The notes beneath the pieces were generated by a model that was not told where the DNA came from, did no database searches, and was given only the letters and a program-made list of their open reading frames with translations. Shown in pieces: positions 16,831-25,599 of a stretch of DNA of 64,000 nt. Position 1 is the first letter of the stretch, and each line of letters begins with the position of its first letter. Location of the stretch: the NCBI GenBank assembly GCA_033812795.1, contig JAPXSY010000007.1, positions 17,263-81,262 on the forward strand, read 5' to 3'. The stretch is from JAPXSY01 sp033812795 (lineage in GTDB: Bacteria; Verrucomicrobiota; Kiritimatiellia; RFP12; UBA1067). Both the position numbers and the translations under genes were made by a program.

Positions 16831-17832
16831 CGCGCGGCGATACTCCTCCGCCAAGGCGGGAATCTCGCAAAGGAGGGCGCGGGTACGTTCCGCGTAGGAC
16901 ACGACGGCGTTTTGGAACCGGTACCAATCCGAAAACTCGTATCCGGTTCTGAACACGTATCCTTTTCGCATCCGTCTACCGGGCCCCGGGTTGCCGCCCC
17001 GTTGCCGGATCACCCGCACTGCGGAGCGGAACCAGGCGTCCGGTGCGTATTCCGGAATCGGTGTCGCGCCGTATGCAGGGTGTTCCGCCAACTGCCGGTA
17101 ACCCGCGAGGCGTGCGGCGTCGGCCGTCTCCTCGCCGGGGTCTGTGCCGATCGCCGTATCGAGGTCGGTGCGCAGTGTGCGGTGCTCGCTTTCCGAATCG
17201 GGGTGTTGCGGTGCGGCCCAGGCGCGGAGTTTGGCGAACAGGGCCGCGGCCGCGTCGAGAAACCGCTGCTTGTTGTTCACCACGGGGACCATGAGGCGCT
17301 CATCACGCCACACGAGCCGGGGCTGGTCCGGCCGGGTTTGGACGTCGGCGTGGCCGATGTTGGGGATCAGCCGGGCGACGAAATCATCGAACCGGTTGAA
17401 GTCGCATTTGAACCCGACGAAGTTCTGGTGCGCCCACGTGTCCGCATAGGCGTGGCATGCGATTCCGATCTGATACGGATCGTGGGTTGCGAGGGTGGCA
17501 TCCAGAATCCGGTTGGCGAGGGGGCTGTTTGGCGTTGTGTTGAACGGGTGTGTCTGTCCGTCCACGCGTGCGCTGCCCGGGGCATGAGGGTCGCCGGGGA
17601 TGAAATGGAAGAGAGGGTAGACCGCGAGGCGCTCCCGATGCGAATTCAACGGCTGGAACGTCTGCGAGATCCGGTTGCGGTAAATTCCCTGTCGGCCGTT
17701 ACGGATCGTATAGACCTGGTCATTGTCATCCGTGAGTTGGCAGGCATGAGGGATGATCCGCAACGCCTCACCCCGGACACCCGCCCGCGCGGCGATCAGG
17801 TGGGTGATGTAGTAATGGAACTCGATGTCCAT
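16825..17832 (-). CDS. DUF6765-like protein (zinc-dependent phospholipase-like)
   Basis: A 335-residue protein without a signal peptide. MDIEFHYYITHLIAARAG at the start, PLFHFIPGD and IACHAYADTWAHQNF (near residue 125) match DUF6765 as I know it; the His/Asp-rich pattern resembles the phospholipase C/P1 nuclease metal site, with candidate ligands in FHYY, HFIP and CHAYADTWAH. Substrate unknown. It is the last gene of the six-gene minus-strand operon, 10 bases after the DUF6259 stop. No clear ribosome site, so translation may depend on coupling. A second PLC-like gene is at 50234. Confidence 0.75.
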   Translation of the reverse strand: MDIEFHYYITHLIAARAGVRGEALRIIPHACQLTDDNDQVYTIRNGRQGIYRNRISQTFQPLNSHRERLAVYPLFHFIPGDPHAPGSARVDGQTHPFNTTPNSPLANRILDATLATHDPYQIGIACHAYADTWAHQNFVGFKCDFNRFDDFVARLIPNIGHADVQTRPDQPRLVWRDERLMVPVVNNKQRFLDAAAALFAKLRAWAAPQHPDSESEHRTLRTDLDTAIGTDPGEETADAARLAGYRQLAEHPAYGATPIPEYAPDAWFRSAVRVIRQRGGNPGPGRRMRKGYVFRTGYEFSDWYRFQNAVVSYAERTRALLCEIPALAEEYRRAY

Positions 17833-17842
17833 ACGCGGTGTT

Positions 17843-19873
17843 TCATGGGGCGATCCGGGCGTAGGAACGCGCGGGGATCACTCCGGAAAGCCCGTTGAAA
17901 GACCAAGGTTGGCTGGCGCGGGTCCAGTTCGCGAGGATCAGCGCCTTCTTGCCGTCGGGCGCCTGCCAATATGAATGCAGGACTGCCGGTAGTTCGGCAT
18001 GTTGGGGTTTGCACTCATGCTCCTTGGTGAAGATACTGCGGATCAGATAGTCTACACCCGCCGTCGCGCAGGTGAATCCGGCAGGGGAGAGCATCTGTCC
18101 GTCGAACAGAACATCCAGATTGGCGTGGTAGAAGCGCGCGCTGTCGAGAATGAAGCGCAGGTTGGGGACCAGATCGGGATCGGTGAAGAGGGTCTCTTTG
18201 ATGTTGCAGACCATAGGCTGGCAGCCCCACGAGACGGTCCGCGCCAGTTCCGCGAAGAACTGGTCGGGATAGAGGCGGTGCCAGGGTTTCTCCTCTTTCC
18301 AGCGGTCCTCAGGCGGCCACAGCGGGTCCCACGGCCGCGTGCCGTCGGGATAAGCGTAGTTGCCGAAAAAGGCGTAGCGGCCGTGATAGACCGACATGAA
18401 CAGAGGGAGCGCGTCGAGACGGTCCAGACCGGTGGAGTTACAGACGATCGACCCGTCCATGAGATCCATGTACGCCTCGTTGCAGCCTTCGGTGGTCAGC
18501 GGATAGTTCGGGTTCTCGCGGCGGATGCGTTCGAGCAGTGCACGGAAGCCGTCCTTCCCGTAGGTGCCGCCCCCTTTCGGATGACGGTGGAGCGGGTTGT
18601 AGCACCGGTAGCGCATCGTGGAGTTGCCGATCATGTCGAGATATTGCCCGTCCAGACCGCTGTCACACAGATGGCGCATCAGCGACGCGATCTTATCCTG
18701 AAAGTGCGGGGCCTCGCCGCACATGTAGGCTAGACGGTGCAGGTTGTATTTGTTGAAGGCGGTATTGCGCGGCTGACCGTTCCGCAGCACCACCACGTCT
18801 TGGGCACCGCCCTGATGCCAGGTTTTGCCGTCCATATCCCAACAGACGCCATTGACGTAGACCTGCGAGTAGATGCCTTGCCGCTTTAGGCGGGCGACAG
18901 CAGCGCGGAACGGCTCCACGCCTTCGCGCGGCGGCCAGAAATCGGGATAGTCGGTGTCGTAGGGGTTGTTGTGCCACCAGTACCAGTCCAGAGCCACGGG
19001 AATCGCGCCCAACTCTTTTTGCAGCCGTTCCACCGGCGGCAGCACGTCTTTAATAAGGCCGCGGTTCCAGACCCAGATGCCGATCTTGCGCATCGGATTG
19101 ACGCCCTGACGCGAGGCGTGCCACGACTGGGCGGTGCCCCACTTCTTGTAAAGCTGGCCCGCCTCGAACCAGCCGCCCTGAAAGAGAATGTGGCAGCTCG
19201 GGTAGGGGATACGGTAGTCTGCAGCCGGTTTCTCGGGAAGCCCCGGGATGTGGATGCCGGTATAGGTGAAGCGGCGACCGTCGGCGCGGATGGCGATCTC
19301 GCACTCTTTCACGCTGACCGCCGGGTCGCGGTGGTCCAGATAAAGCGATGTCCCGTTCGTGCGGAGCAGGGCGGAGAATTGCATGCCGCCGCAATAGTCG
19401 CGGCGGAAACGGCTGCCCGGCTTGAGAGGCCCGCTTCCCACGGCGTACAGGCGGCCACTGTGGTTGCCGCCGAACAGAAAGGCGGCGTGCGTGTCGCATG
19501 CGGTGCTGAGCCGGGGAAAGTGAATCTCCTCGATGAACCGGGATCCCCGGTATCCGGAATAGGCCAGAACGCCGCTCCACAGGCCGTCCGGAGCCCGTTG
19601 CCAAGTCACGGTCACGGTGAATGCATTTCCGTACTCTGGGTGGCCCGTCCATGTGGCGGTCAGCGCATCACGGCCTTGCCACACGACATTCGTGGTCCGC
19701 ATGGTTTCCGCGCCGAAGAAGGTCAGCGGGCCTTTCAAGTCTCCTGCGCCGAGGGTCCAATCGAGCGGCGGCGACACCGCCACATCCTCCGCGCATAGAG
19801 ACAAGGATGGGGCGGCTGTGAGGGCCGCCAAGAGGAGCGTTTGGAGGAGGTGCGGCAGGGCGGAACGAATCAT
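17843..19873 (-). CDS. secreted DUF6259 protein (glycoside hydrolase-like TIM barrel)
   Basis: A 676-residue exported protein. ATG 19873 is preceded by GAAAGG at eight bases; a GTG three codons earlier is possible. Signal peptide about residues 1-27. An N-terminal beta domain (residues 30-250) is followed by a TIM-barrel-like region: KIGIWVWNRG near 265, PVALDWYWWHNNPYDTDYP near 295 and GLDGQYLDMIGN near 410, with Asp/Glu-rich strand ends such as TTEGCNEAYMDL near 455. This is the DUF6259 pattern, related to clan GH-type endo-acting enzymes, but catalytic residues are not assigned. It is encoded 23 bases after the SIS lipoprotein gene in the operon, consistent with degrading the same glycan. 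Confidence 0.78.
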   Translation of the reverse strand: MIRSALPHLLQTLLLAALTAAPSLSLCAEDVAVSPPLDWTLGAGDLKGPLTFFGAETMRTTNVVWQGRDALTATWTGHPEYGNAFTVTVTWQRAPDGLWSGVLAYSGYRGSRFIEEIHFPRLSTACDTHAAFLFGGNHSGRLYAVGSGPLKPGSRFRRDYCGGMQFSALLRTNGTSLYLDHRDPAVSVKECEIAIRADGRRFTYTGIHIPGLPEKPAADYRIPYPSCHILFQGGWFEAGQLYKKWGTAQSWHASRQGVNPMRKIGIWVWNRGLIKDVLPPVERLQKELGAIPVALDWYWWHNNPYDTDYPDFWPPREGVEPFRAAVARLKRQGIYSQVYVNGVCWDMDGKTWHQGGAQDVVVLRNGQPRNTAFNKYNLHRLAYMCGEAPHFQDKIASLMRHLCDSGLDGQYLDMIGNSTMRYRCYNPLHRHPKGGGTYGKDGFRALLERIRRENPNYPLTTEGCNEAYMDLMDGSIVCNSTGLDRLDALPLFMSVYHGRYAFFGNYAYPDGTRPWDPLWPPEDRWKEEKPWHRLYPDQFFAELARTVSWGCQPMVCNIKETLFTDPDLVPNLRFILDSARFYHANLDVLFDGQMLSPAGFTCATAGVDYLIRSIFTKEHECKPQHAELPAVLHSYWQAPDGKKALILANWTRASQPWSFNGLSGVIPARSYARIAP

Positions 19874-19896
19874 CGCGGACACCTTTCAGGTACGGC

Positions 19897-21780
19897 TCAT
19901 TTTCCGGGTTTGGCACGGGCGGTCAGGCGTTTCACCGTATACGCCGCAGGCGAGACGGTTTTTTTGCGGGCCTCGTCCCACGTCTTCATCTCCTCCAGCG
20001 ATTCGAAGAGCGCGATGCAGGCGGTCTCGTAATCCACGCCGGCCAGTTCGACAATCAGGCGGGTGCTGCGGTCGAGCAGTTTCTTGTTGGTGGCTTCAAC
20101 GTGCGCCATCCAGTTACTGGTGAGCCGCCCCATCTTGCCCATCGAGGCGGTCGAGGTGTTGTTGAGCGTCAGCTTGACCGCCAGGTGCGAGAAGAGGTTG
20201 AGCGGGGTTTCCGGAATGTCCACGTCCACATGGATGAGCGTGTCATCGCCATTCGCGACGGCCTGTTTCCCGATGACCAGCGCGGCCCGGACATCAAAGG
20301 GTTTGGCGGCATCGAGAAAGGCCTTGCGCCACGGCGCGTTCGCGGCGGGTGCCAGCGCGGCGGCTTCGTCGCCGATCAGCACGGCCATGGCGGCGTTGGG
20401 CCGGATCTCGGTACGCGAGGCGTCCGGCTCATTCCCGATGAGGAACGTGTGGAGCGAGGCGCGGTCGATTCTCGGCGGGTTCTTGCGGATATCGGGTGAG
20501 GCACCGAGCCGGATGTAGGTTTCGGGCGACCAGTCGAGACAGCGCGGCTCATGCTCCAACACGCGCAGCCACGCCTCCGGTGTGGTGCGCAGGGGGTCTT
20601 TGACAAAGGCCCAGGGCGCGGGGGAGAGGGTGTCGTCGCAACGTCGGAAAGGCGGAATCTTAAAGGTCGGCGCACGCTCGGTGGTATCGGTGAAGATATC
20701 GAGCAGATAACCGTCCGCGAAATAGGTGATGCGTCCGCCGCGCGTGTAGAGACTTTCTTCATAGTCCGCCAGTCGCGCGAGGGCGGTCACGTTCCGCTCG
20801 CTGCGGATCTGCCCCAGCAGCGTGTCAAACTGTTCGAGCGTCTTTTCGGGCGTACGCGCATCGAGCCCGAGCGAGGCGATCCGGGTGGAGTTGAGCTTGG
20901 TCTGCAGATGTTCTTTCAGGCCAGCCTCATAGGCCATGCCCGCGACAAGCATTTCGATGGTCGTGGCCTGCATGCGCGTGGAGCCGGCCACGCCCATGGG
21001 GCCGGTGCAGAGCACGAGCTTGGTGACCGCGTCGTTGCGGATCACCCGGCGGCAGCGCTCCAGCTTGTCGGCCAGCAGGTCGGCCGGGTTGTTGAACAGG
21101 AAGAAGACTTTGGCCTTGACGTCCAAACCGCGCAGGATCGTGCCGATGACCGACGAGGTTTCGCCGCCTTCGGAGATCGCCACGATCACATCGCCCTCTG
21201 CGGCGCCCGCCTGCTCCATCTGGTGGTAGCCGAAGGTGATGTAGTCCTCGAACATCTCGACCGAGCGCACGAGCGCGTAATCGCCTCCGGTCATGACCGC
21301 GTGGGTGCGCCCGGCCATGTCGCCGCACACGGCTTTGAGGTCCGGGTGGCGTTCGTAGGTCTCGCGCCAGAAACGGCGGTTGGCGGCATCAAGCAGGATC
21401 GAGAGCCGTCCGGTCGCGCCGCAACCGCTGAAGTAGACTTTTTTGTTCGCGTCCAGCGCGGTCTTGATCGCGGTGCGCAGTTCGGCGAACTCCGGCGAGG
21501 CGGCCACGCGGCGGGCCACGGGCGGGATGTCCTCGTCCACGCTCAACAACATGCGGATGCCTTTGGCGGTGTCGGCCTGCAACGCCTGCGAGAGGCCGCG
21601 CGTTTTGGGGTGCGACTGCTCGGTCGGCAGGTAGCCGAGGTGGAACTGGGTTTCGTTGCGGATGAAGTCAAGCGCCTGATCGCGCGGCGTTCGCGCGGTC
21701 TCCGGCGGACGGCAGCCTGAGAAGCCCCATAAAAGGGCGAGCGTGAGGCTGACGGTGAGGATTTTCATATGTGCGTTCAT
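19897..21780 (-). CDS. SIS-domain lipoprotein resembling MurQ/GCKR
   Basis: A 627-residue protein with two regions. The start at ATG 21780 has AAAGGA. LALLWGFSGC is a lipobox (Cys near residue 23), so it should be a periplasmic lipoprotein. Residues 45-330 resemble N-acetylmuramate 6-phosphate etherase: LGYLPTEQSHPKTRGL, FSGCGATGRLSILLDAAN, and the SIS signature ISEGGETSSVIGT. The MurQ motif DASECPPT reads DAANRRFW here, so the catalytic Glu I recall from E. coli MurQ (Glu83) is missing, while the VExxED motif persists. The second half contains another SIS-like stretch and a helical tail, so total length and layout recall glucokinase regulatory protein. Binding a sugar phosphate or an ether-linked sugar is likelier than cytoplasmic MurNAc-6P cleavage. 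Confidence 0.75.
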   Translation of the reverse strand: MNAHMKILTVSLTLALLWGFSGCRPPETARTPRDQALDFIRNETQFHLGYLPTEQSHPKTRGLSQALQADTAKGIRMLLSVDEDIPPVARRVAASPEFAELRTAIKTALDANKKVYFSGCGATGRLSILLDAANRRFWRETYERHPDLKAVCGDMAGRTHAVMTGGDYALVRSVEMFEDYITFGYHQMEQAGAAEGDVIVAISEGGETSSVIGTILRGLDVKAKVFFLFNNPADLLADKLERCRRVIRNDAVTKLVLCTGPMGVAGSTRMQATTIEMLVAGMAYEAGLKEHLQTKLNSTRIASLGLDARTPEKTLEQFDTLLGQIRSERNVTALARLADYEESLYTRGGRITYFADGYLLDIFTDTTERAPTFKIPPFRRCDDTLSPAPWAFVKDPLRTTPEAWLRVLEHEPRCLDWSPETYIRLGASPDIRKNPPRIDRASLHTFLIGNEPDASRTEIRPNAAMAVLIGDEAAALAPAANAPWRKAFLDAAKPFDVRAALVIGKQAVANGDDTLIHVDVDIPETPLNLFSHLAVKLTLNNTSTASMGKMGRLTSNWMAHVEATNKKLLDRSTRLIVELAGVDYETACIALFESLEEMKTWDEARKKTVSPAAYTVKRLTARAKPGK

Positions 21781-21807
21781 GTTGTTTCCTTTGTTTATGC
21801 GTTGCGG

Positions 21808-24111
21808 TCAGTCAAGGCGGCAGGCGAGCCGGTAGGAGACCAAGCCGGTTGAGCCATAGCGGTTCATTCCCCCGTTCTCCCGCGAAAAGGAGGCGTACTT
21901 AAAGCTATCCTTCGCCATATAGGCACTTCCCCGGGTGGAGAACTTTGTGCCGGTGGAGGGGCCGTTCGGATCCACCACGTCCGCCGTGCCGAGGTCCTCC
22001 TGCCAACGGTCCAGCACCCACTCCAGAAGGTTGCCGTGCATGTCGTACAGACCCCATGAGTTGGGTTGATAGGCACCTCCCACATGCCTGTTATTCAAAC
22101 CGAGCGTTGCTTTTAGCACACCGAAATCCGTTTCGGTCTTCAAGTCGTCGCCGTTGTTGAACGCCGAGGTGGTGCCGGCCCTGCAGGCATACTCCCACTG
22201 TGCCTCGGTGGGGAGATCGAAATCCAGTGCGCCGCCGGTTTTGGCGCGCAGCATTCCGATAATGGAATCCGGCGCGACATTGCTGCTCAGCGGCCAGTCA
22301 CTGGTACTGCCGCGGAGCATGTCGTAGGTCACGTTCCCGACCGGATATTGCGAGGTGCCCGAGCCGTCACCATAGATCAGCGAGTGTTGCGCCTCTGTGG
22401 TTTCGAACACGGCCATGTAGAAGGGCCGGGTGAGGGTGACCTTGTGGGGCGTGGTTTTTGTGGTCGCGCCCACGGTGGAGAGCGGCGCGCCCATGGTGAA
22501 GCTTCCGGGCGGGATCAGCCGGAAGGCGATGCGGGTGGTCCGGTAGAGGGCGGAGTTGATGTCCGGCAGCACGTTGGTGTGGGTGACCGGCCACGATGCG
22601 GCGTTGGTGCCGCCTGAGATGTCCACGATCCGGTACCGTGCATAGCCGCCGGGCAACTCTTCAACGCGGTAGTGCCGCTGCGGTCCATCGGGCGTGTAGC
22701 CGGTATCCGTCACGCTGAGCGTGTTGCCGGATGCGGTCAGCGTGTCGCCGATCTGGGTTTCGAACGGCCCCGTATCGTTTGTCGCGCAGAGCACGATATA
22801 GGTTTTACCGGGCACGGTTTGCCAGGTGATCCGGGAAGCGGGACGGGGGGTTCCGGTTACGGAGAGGATGGTGCCTGCCGAGACAGAAGAGCGCATCTCC
22901 TCGGACGGCGTGTCGGGCAGGCGCAGGGCGGTGCGGAATCCGAACACGCCGCTCTGCGTGACCTTGCCGGGGTTCATGGAGTCCCGCGCTCCGGCGTAGA
23001 GTGTGGAGAGGGCGCTCGTGCTGTGCGCCCCGCCGCGCACGGTACGGGAAGTGCCGCTCTGCGGGCCGACGGGATCGGTGCCTGAGTTCCTACCGCCCCA
23101 ATCCAGACAGTGTTCGCTGAGGTTGCCGGTCATGTCGTAGAGCCCCCAGGCATTGGGCAGGTAACTGCCCACCGAGGCCGCGTAAGTGTATCCGCCCCAT
23201 GTCGACAACTGGTTGCCACAGCAGCGGGCGATATTGGTGATGCCGGAGAAGTCGGTTGTGTTCGTCGGGTCGTTGAAACCGTTGTAAAACAGGGCCGTCG
23301 TTCCGGCGCGGGTGGCGAATTCGAACTGGCCCGCAGTGGGCAGGTCGAACTCTTCGTATCCGGTTTTCCGGCGCAGGCGCCCCATGAACGAGTTCGTGTA
23401 GACCTCGCTGTTGCTCGGCCAGCCGCCGCCGCCCTGCGCGGCCGAACCGCGGATGTCGTTATAGGTCACATCCTGCACCGGACGGGTCGCTCCCAAGCGG
23501 TTGGAGGGCGAGGGGTTGGTGTTCATCACCAGGGCATACTGGTCCTGAGTGACCTCGAACACGCCCATGTAATGGGGCCGGGTCAGGGTCATGGTGCCTA
23601 AGGGGATGTAGGGGGTATACTGCCCGCGCGGCACATCCTCGGGGAAGCCGGTGATGTTACTGCCGCCGGGAATCAGGCGGAAGACCATTTTGTTGGTTTT
23701 GTACGCGCTGTCCGTGAGCAGGTCCGGCACGGCGTTGGTATAAGACACGGGGTAAACCGTCGCATCCGGCCCCCCGGAGAGGTCGACGATCATGTAGGTC
23801 GCGTATCCCGGTGTGTTTTCCACCACCCGGTAGTAACGCCGCGTGCCTTCCGTTGCCTGACGCCAGTCCACGTAAGTGATGCTGTTTTCGACGGTCTGCG
23901 TGGAGGCGATCAGGACCGTGTCGAACGGTCCGCCCTCGGTGTCCGAAGCGAGAAGCGAATACACGCCGTCGGGTTGGGTGGCCCAAGTGATGGCCGGCGC
24001 GGGAGCGGCGGTGATGTTCTGCACGGTAGTGAGAATCTGCTGCGCATGCACGGCGCCGGCCAGACAGGCGGTCATCGAGAAGATTGCGAGAGGCTTGGAA
24101 AGATTTTTCAT
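21808..24111 (-). CDS. secreted protein with two FGE/SUMF1-like domains
   Basis: A 767-residue protein; GGAGGA precedes ATG 24111 and the signal peptide ends near residue 23. It is an internal duplication. Each half has a beta-sandwich-like stretch (ITWATQPDGVYSLLASD; ITWQTVPGKTYIVLCATN) and an FGE-type domain (RLIPGG...TLTRPHYMGVFEVTQDQY near 145; RLIPPGSFTMGAPLS...TLTRPFYMAVFETTEAQH near 530), ending in GLYDMTGNLSEHCLDWG and GLYDMHGNLLEWVLDRW. Family FGEs convert sulfatase Cys to formylglycine using a Cys pair near the C-terminus; here those positions (TVRGGAHSTSALSTLYAGAR; STRGSAYMAKDSFKYASFSR) lack cysteine. A non-catalytic or carbohydrate-binding role is likelier. Operon member. Confidence 0.85.
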   Translation of the reverse strand: MKNLSKPLAIFSMTACLAGAVHAQQILTTVQNITAAPAPAITWATQPDGVYSLLASDTEGGPFDTVLIASTQTVENSITYVDWRQATEGTRRYYRVVENTPGYATYMIVDLSGGPDATVYPVSYTNAVPDLLTDSAYKTNKMVFRLIPGGSNITGFPEDVPRGQYTPYIPLGTMTLTRPHYMGVFEVTQDQYALVMNTNPSPSNRLGATRPVQDVTYNDIRGSAAQGGGGWPSNSEVYTNSFMGRLRRKTGYEEFDLPTAGQFEFATRAGTTALFYNGFNDPTNTTDFSGITNIARCCGNQLSTWGGYTYAASVGSYLPNAWGLYDMTGNLSEHCLDWGGRNSGTDPVGPQSGTSRTVRGGAHSTSALSTLYAGARDSMNPGKVTQSGVFGFRTALRLPDTPSEEMRSSVSAGTILSVTGTPRPASRITWQTVPGKTYIVLCATNDTGPFETQIGDTLTASGNTLSVTDTGYTPDGPQRHYRVEELPGGYARYRIVDISGGTNAASWPVTHTNVLPDINSALYRTTRIAFRLIPPGSFTMGAPLSTVGATTKTTPHKVTLTRPFYMAVFETTEAQHSLIYGDGSGTSQYPVGNVTYDMLRGSTSDWPLSSNVAPDSIIGMLRAKTGGALDFDLPTEAQWEYACRAGTTSAFNNGDDLKTETDFGVLKATLGLNNRHVGGAYQPNSWGLYDMHGNLLEWVLDRWQEDLGTADVVDPNGPSTGTKFSTRGSAYMAKDSFKYASFSRENGGMNRYGSTGLVSYRLACRLD

Positions 24112-24134
24112 GGGTTGTTCCTCCAGAAAGGTCG

Positions 24135-25547
24135 TTAACGCATCAGTAGGAGTGTGCCGCCTTTTAAGACGGACGCATAAATGGTAACTCCGTCTGTACC
24201 GATCCGGCGGATCAGGCTGGGATCTTCATCCCATCCCGTGCCGGTCAGGGTCCACGAGGCGAGGTTGGCGGAGTTGATGACCCCGCCCGCGACGGTCATG
24301 AGGATTCGGCGCTCCTTTTCGGGAATCGGGTCGGAGGGCGTGCAGCCGAGATCCACGGTGCCGCCGCCGTCGACGGTCACGGTTCCCGTCACGGTGATGC
24401 GGTCGTTGGTCCATCCGTCTGCGGTGCCGCAGGCGCGCAGGGAACAGGCAAGCCCGTCGGCGAGCCCCAGGTTTCCTTCGATGATGAGCGCCGAGCCGGT
24501 CGGTGCGGCGAGAAACCCGCTGACACTTAGCAGGTTGGTGACCCAGATCGTCCCTTCCGACGCCAGCGTGCCGGTTCCCGAGAGCGAATCCAGCGTGGTG
24601 AGCTCGTCAATGAATGTACAGAAGGAGTCGCCCGCGATCACGGTTTCTTTGGGAGCGTCGGCAAGGGAGGCCGAGAAGATCGGGGAGTTGGTGATCAGCA
24701 GCAGCTCCGCGTTCGCGATCGCGGGCAGGCGCGTCACCGTGTTGGAAGGCAGGTCGCAGAGCGAGACCACATCCATGCCGTCACCCAGGTCCACCTGACC
24801 GAAGAGGGTGGCCAGACCACCGAACCGGAGGAAGTCGTCCTCTTCGCCGCCAAGGATGGCATATCCGGAAGCGGCTGTTTTCAGCGTGTTGCTTTCCGAC
24901 GCGGTTGCGGCGCCCTCCCTGACTTTGGCGAGCAGGCCGACCAGTTCGGCTTGGGCATTGGTCAGGGTCTGGTCCCCGAGGTCCCATCCGTAGCTGCCGC
25001 CGAAGAGCAGTGCGCCGGGCATGAGGTTGAGGTGCAGGGCGGTGCGCGCGTACAGGGCCGCAGCCGTACCGTCGGGGTGGACGTTGGCGCTCACCGTTCC
25101 CGTGAGGTGATCGATCTGGAGGGTGGCCGGGTTGTTGCCGAGGGCGCCGTCCGACCAGGCGAGCAGACCGAAGGCGTGGGTGACGCCCGCACCGTGTACA
25201 TCGCCGCTCAACCGTTTGAGCAGGATGGCGGCACCGGTCGCGGCATCGTCCACGCCAGCCGCATGGAAGGCCGAGTTGTCGGCGGATCCGAGGCCCGTGC
25301 CGGTGCGTCCGCTGAGGTCCACGGCGCGGAGGAAGGTGTGGCGGTCACTGAGGGCCGTGCCGATCACCACCTCGGCCGTGTTGCTGGCGAGGGTTGCCGT
25401 GATGTCCACATCGGTTCCGTTTGTGACGGACGTGTTGATACAGGCGATGGCCGCTTCGTCCGGAGACGGCTGGGTAGGAACCCATGAGGCGGCGTGAAGC
25501 AGGCAGGCGCTGAGTCCTGCGGTTACGATGAACACCATTTTTTTCAT
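24135..25547 (-). CDS. secreted beta-rich protein, autotransporter-passenger-like
   Basis: A 470-residue exported protein. AAAGGAG precedes the ATG at 25547, six codons inside the longest frame; signal peptide MKKMVFIVTAGLSACLLHA. The mature part is Ala/Gly/Thr/Ser-rich with many short beta-strand-like turns (TGTVSANVHPDGTAAALYAR, VTGTVTVDGGGTVDLGC) typical of autotransporter beta-solenoids. A hydrophobic C-terminal stretch (TIYASVLKGGTLLLMR) is present but I see no beta-barrel transporter or PEP-CTERM tail. No family recognised. It lies between the FGE-like and DUF4838 genes with gaps of 23 and 52 bases. Confidence 0.7.
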   Translation of the reverse strand: MKKMVFIVTAGLSACLLHAASWVPTQPSPDEAAIACINTSVTNGTDVDITATLASNTAEVVIGTALSDRHTFLRAVDLSGRTGTGLGSADNSAFHAAGVDDAATGAAILLKRLSGDVHGAGVTHAFGLLAWSDGALGNNPATLQIDHLTGTVSANVHPDGTAAALYARTALHLNLMPGALLFGGSYGWDLGDQTLTNAQAELVGLLAKVREGAATASESNTLKTAASGYAILGGEEDDFLRFGGLATLFGQVDLGDGMDVVSLCDLPSNTVTRLPAIANAELLLITNSPIFSASLADAPKETVIAGDSFCTFIDELTTLDSLSGTGTLASEGTIWVTNLLSVSGFLAAPTGSALIIEGNLGLADGLACSLRACGTADGWTNDRITVTGTVTVDGGGTVDLGCTPSDPIPEKERRILMTVAGGVINSANLASWTLTGTGWDEDPSLIRRIGTDGVTIYASVLKGGTLLLMR

Positions 25548-25599
25548 GATGACTCCTTTCCTCATGCGGAGTGTTTATCCGCGTCAACTTTATGCGCGT

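Noticed and set aside
20551..21720. 389-codon antisense frame opposite the SIS lipoprotein gene
   Set aside because: Composition is typical of a shadow and there is no ribosome site.
21808..24111. Active formylglycine-generating enzyme for sulfatases
   Set aside because: The catalytic cysteines are missing in both domains and no sulfatase is encoded in the window.
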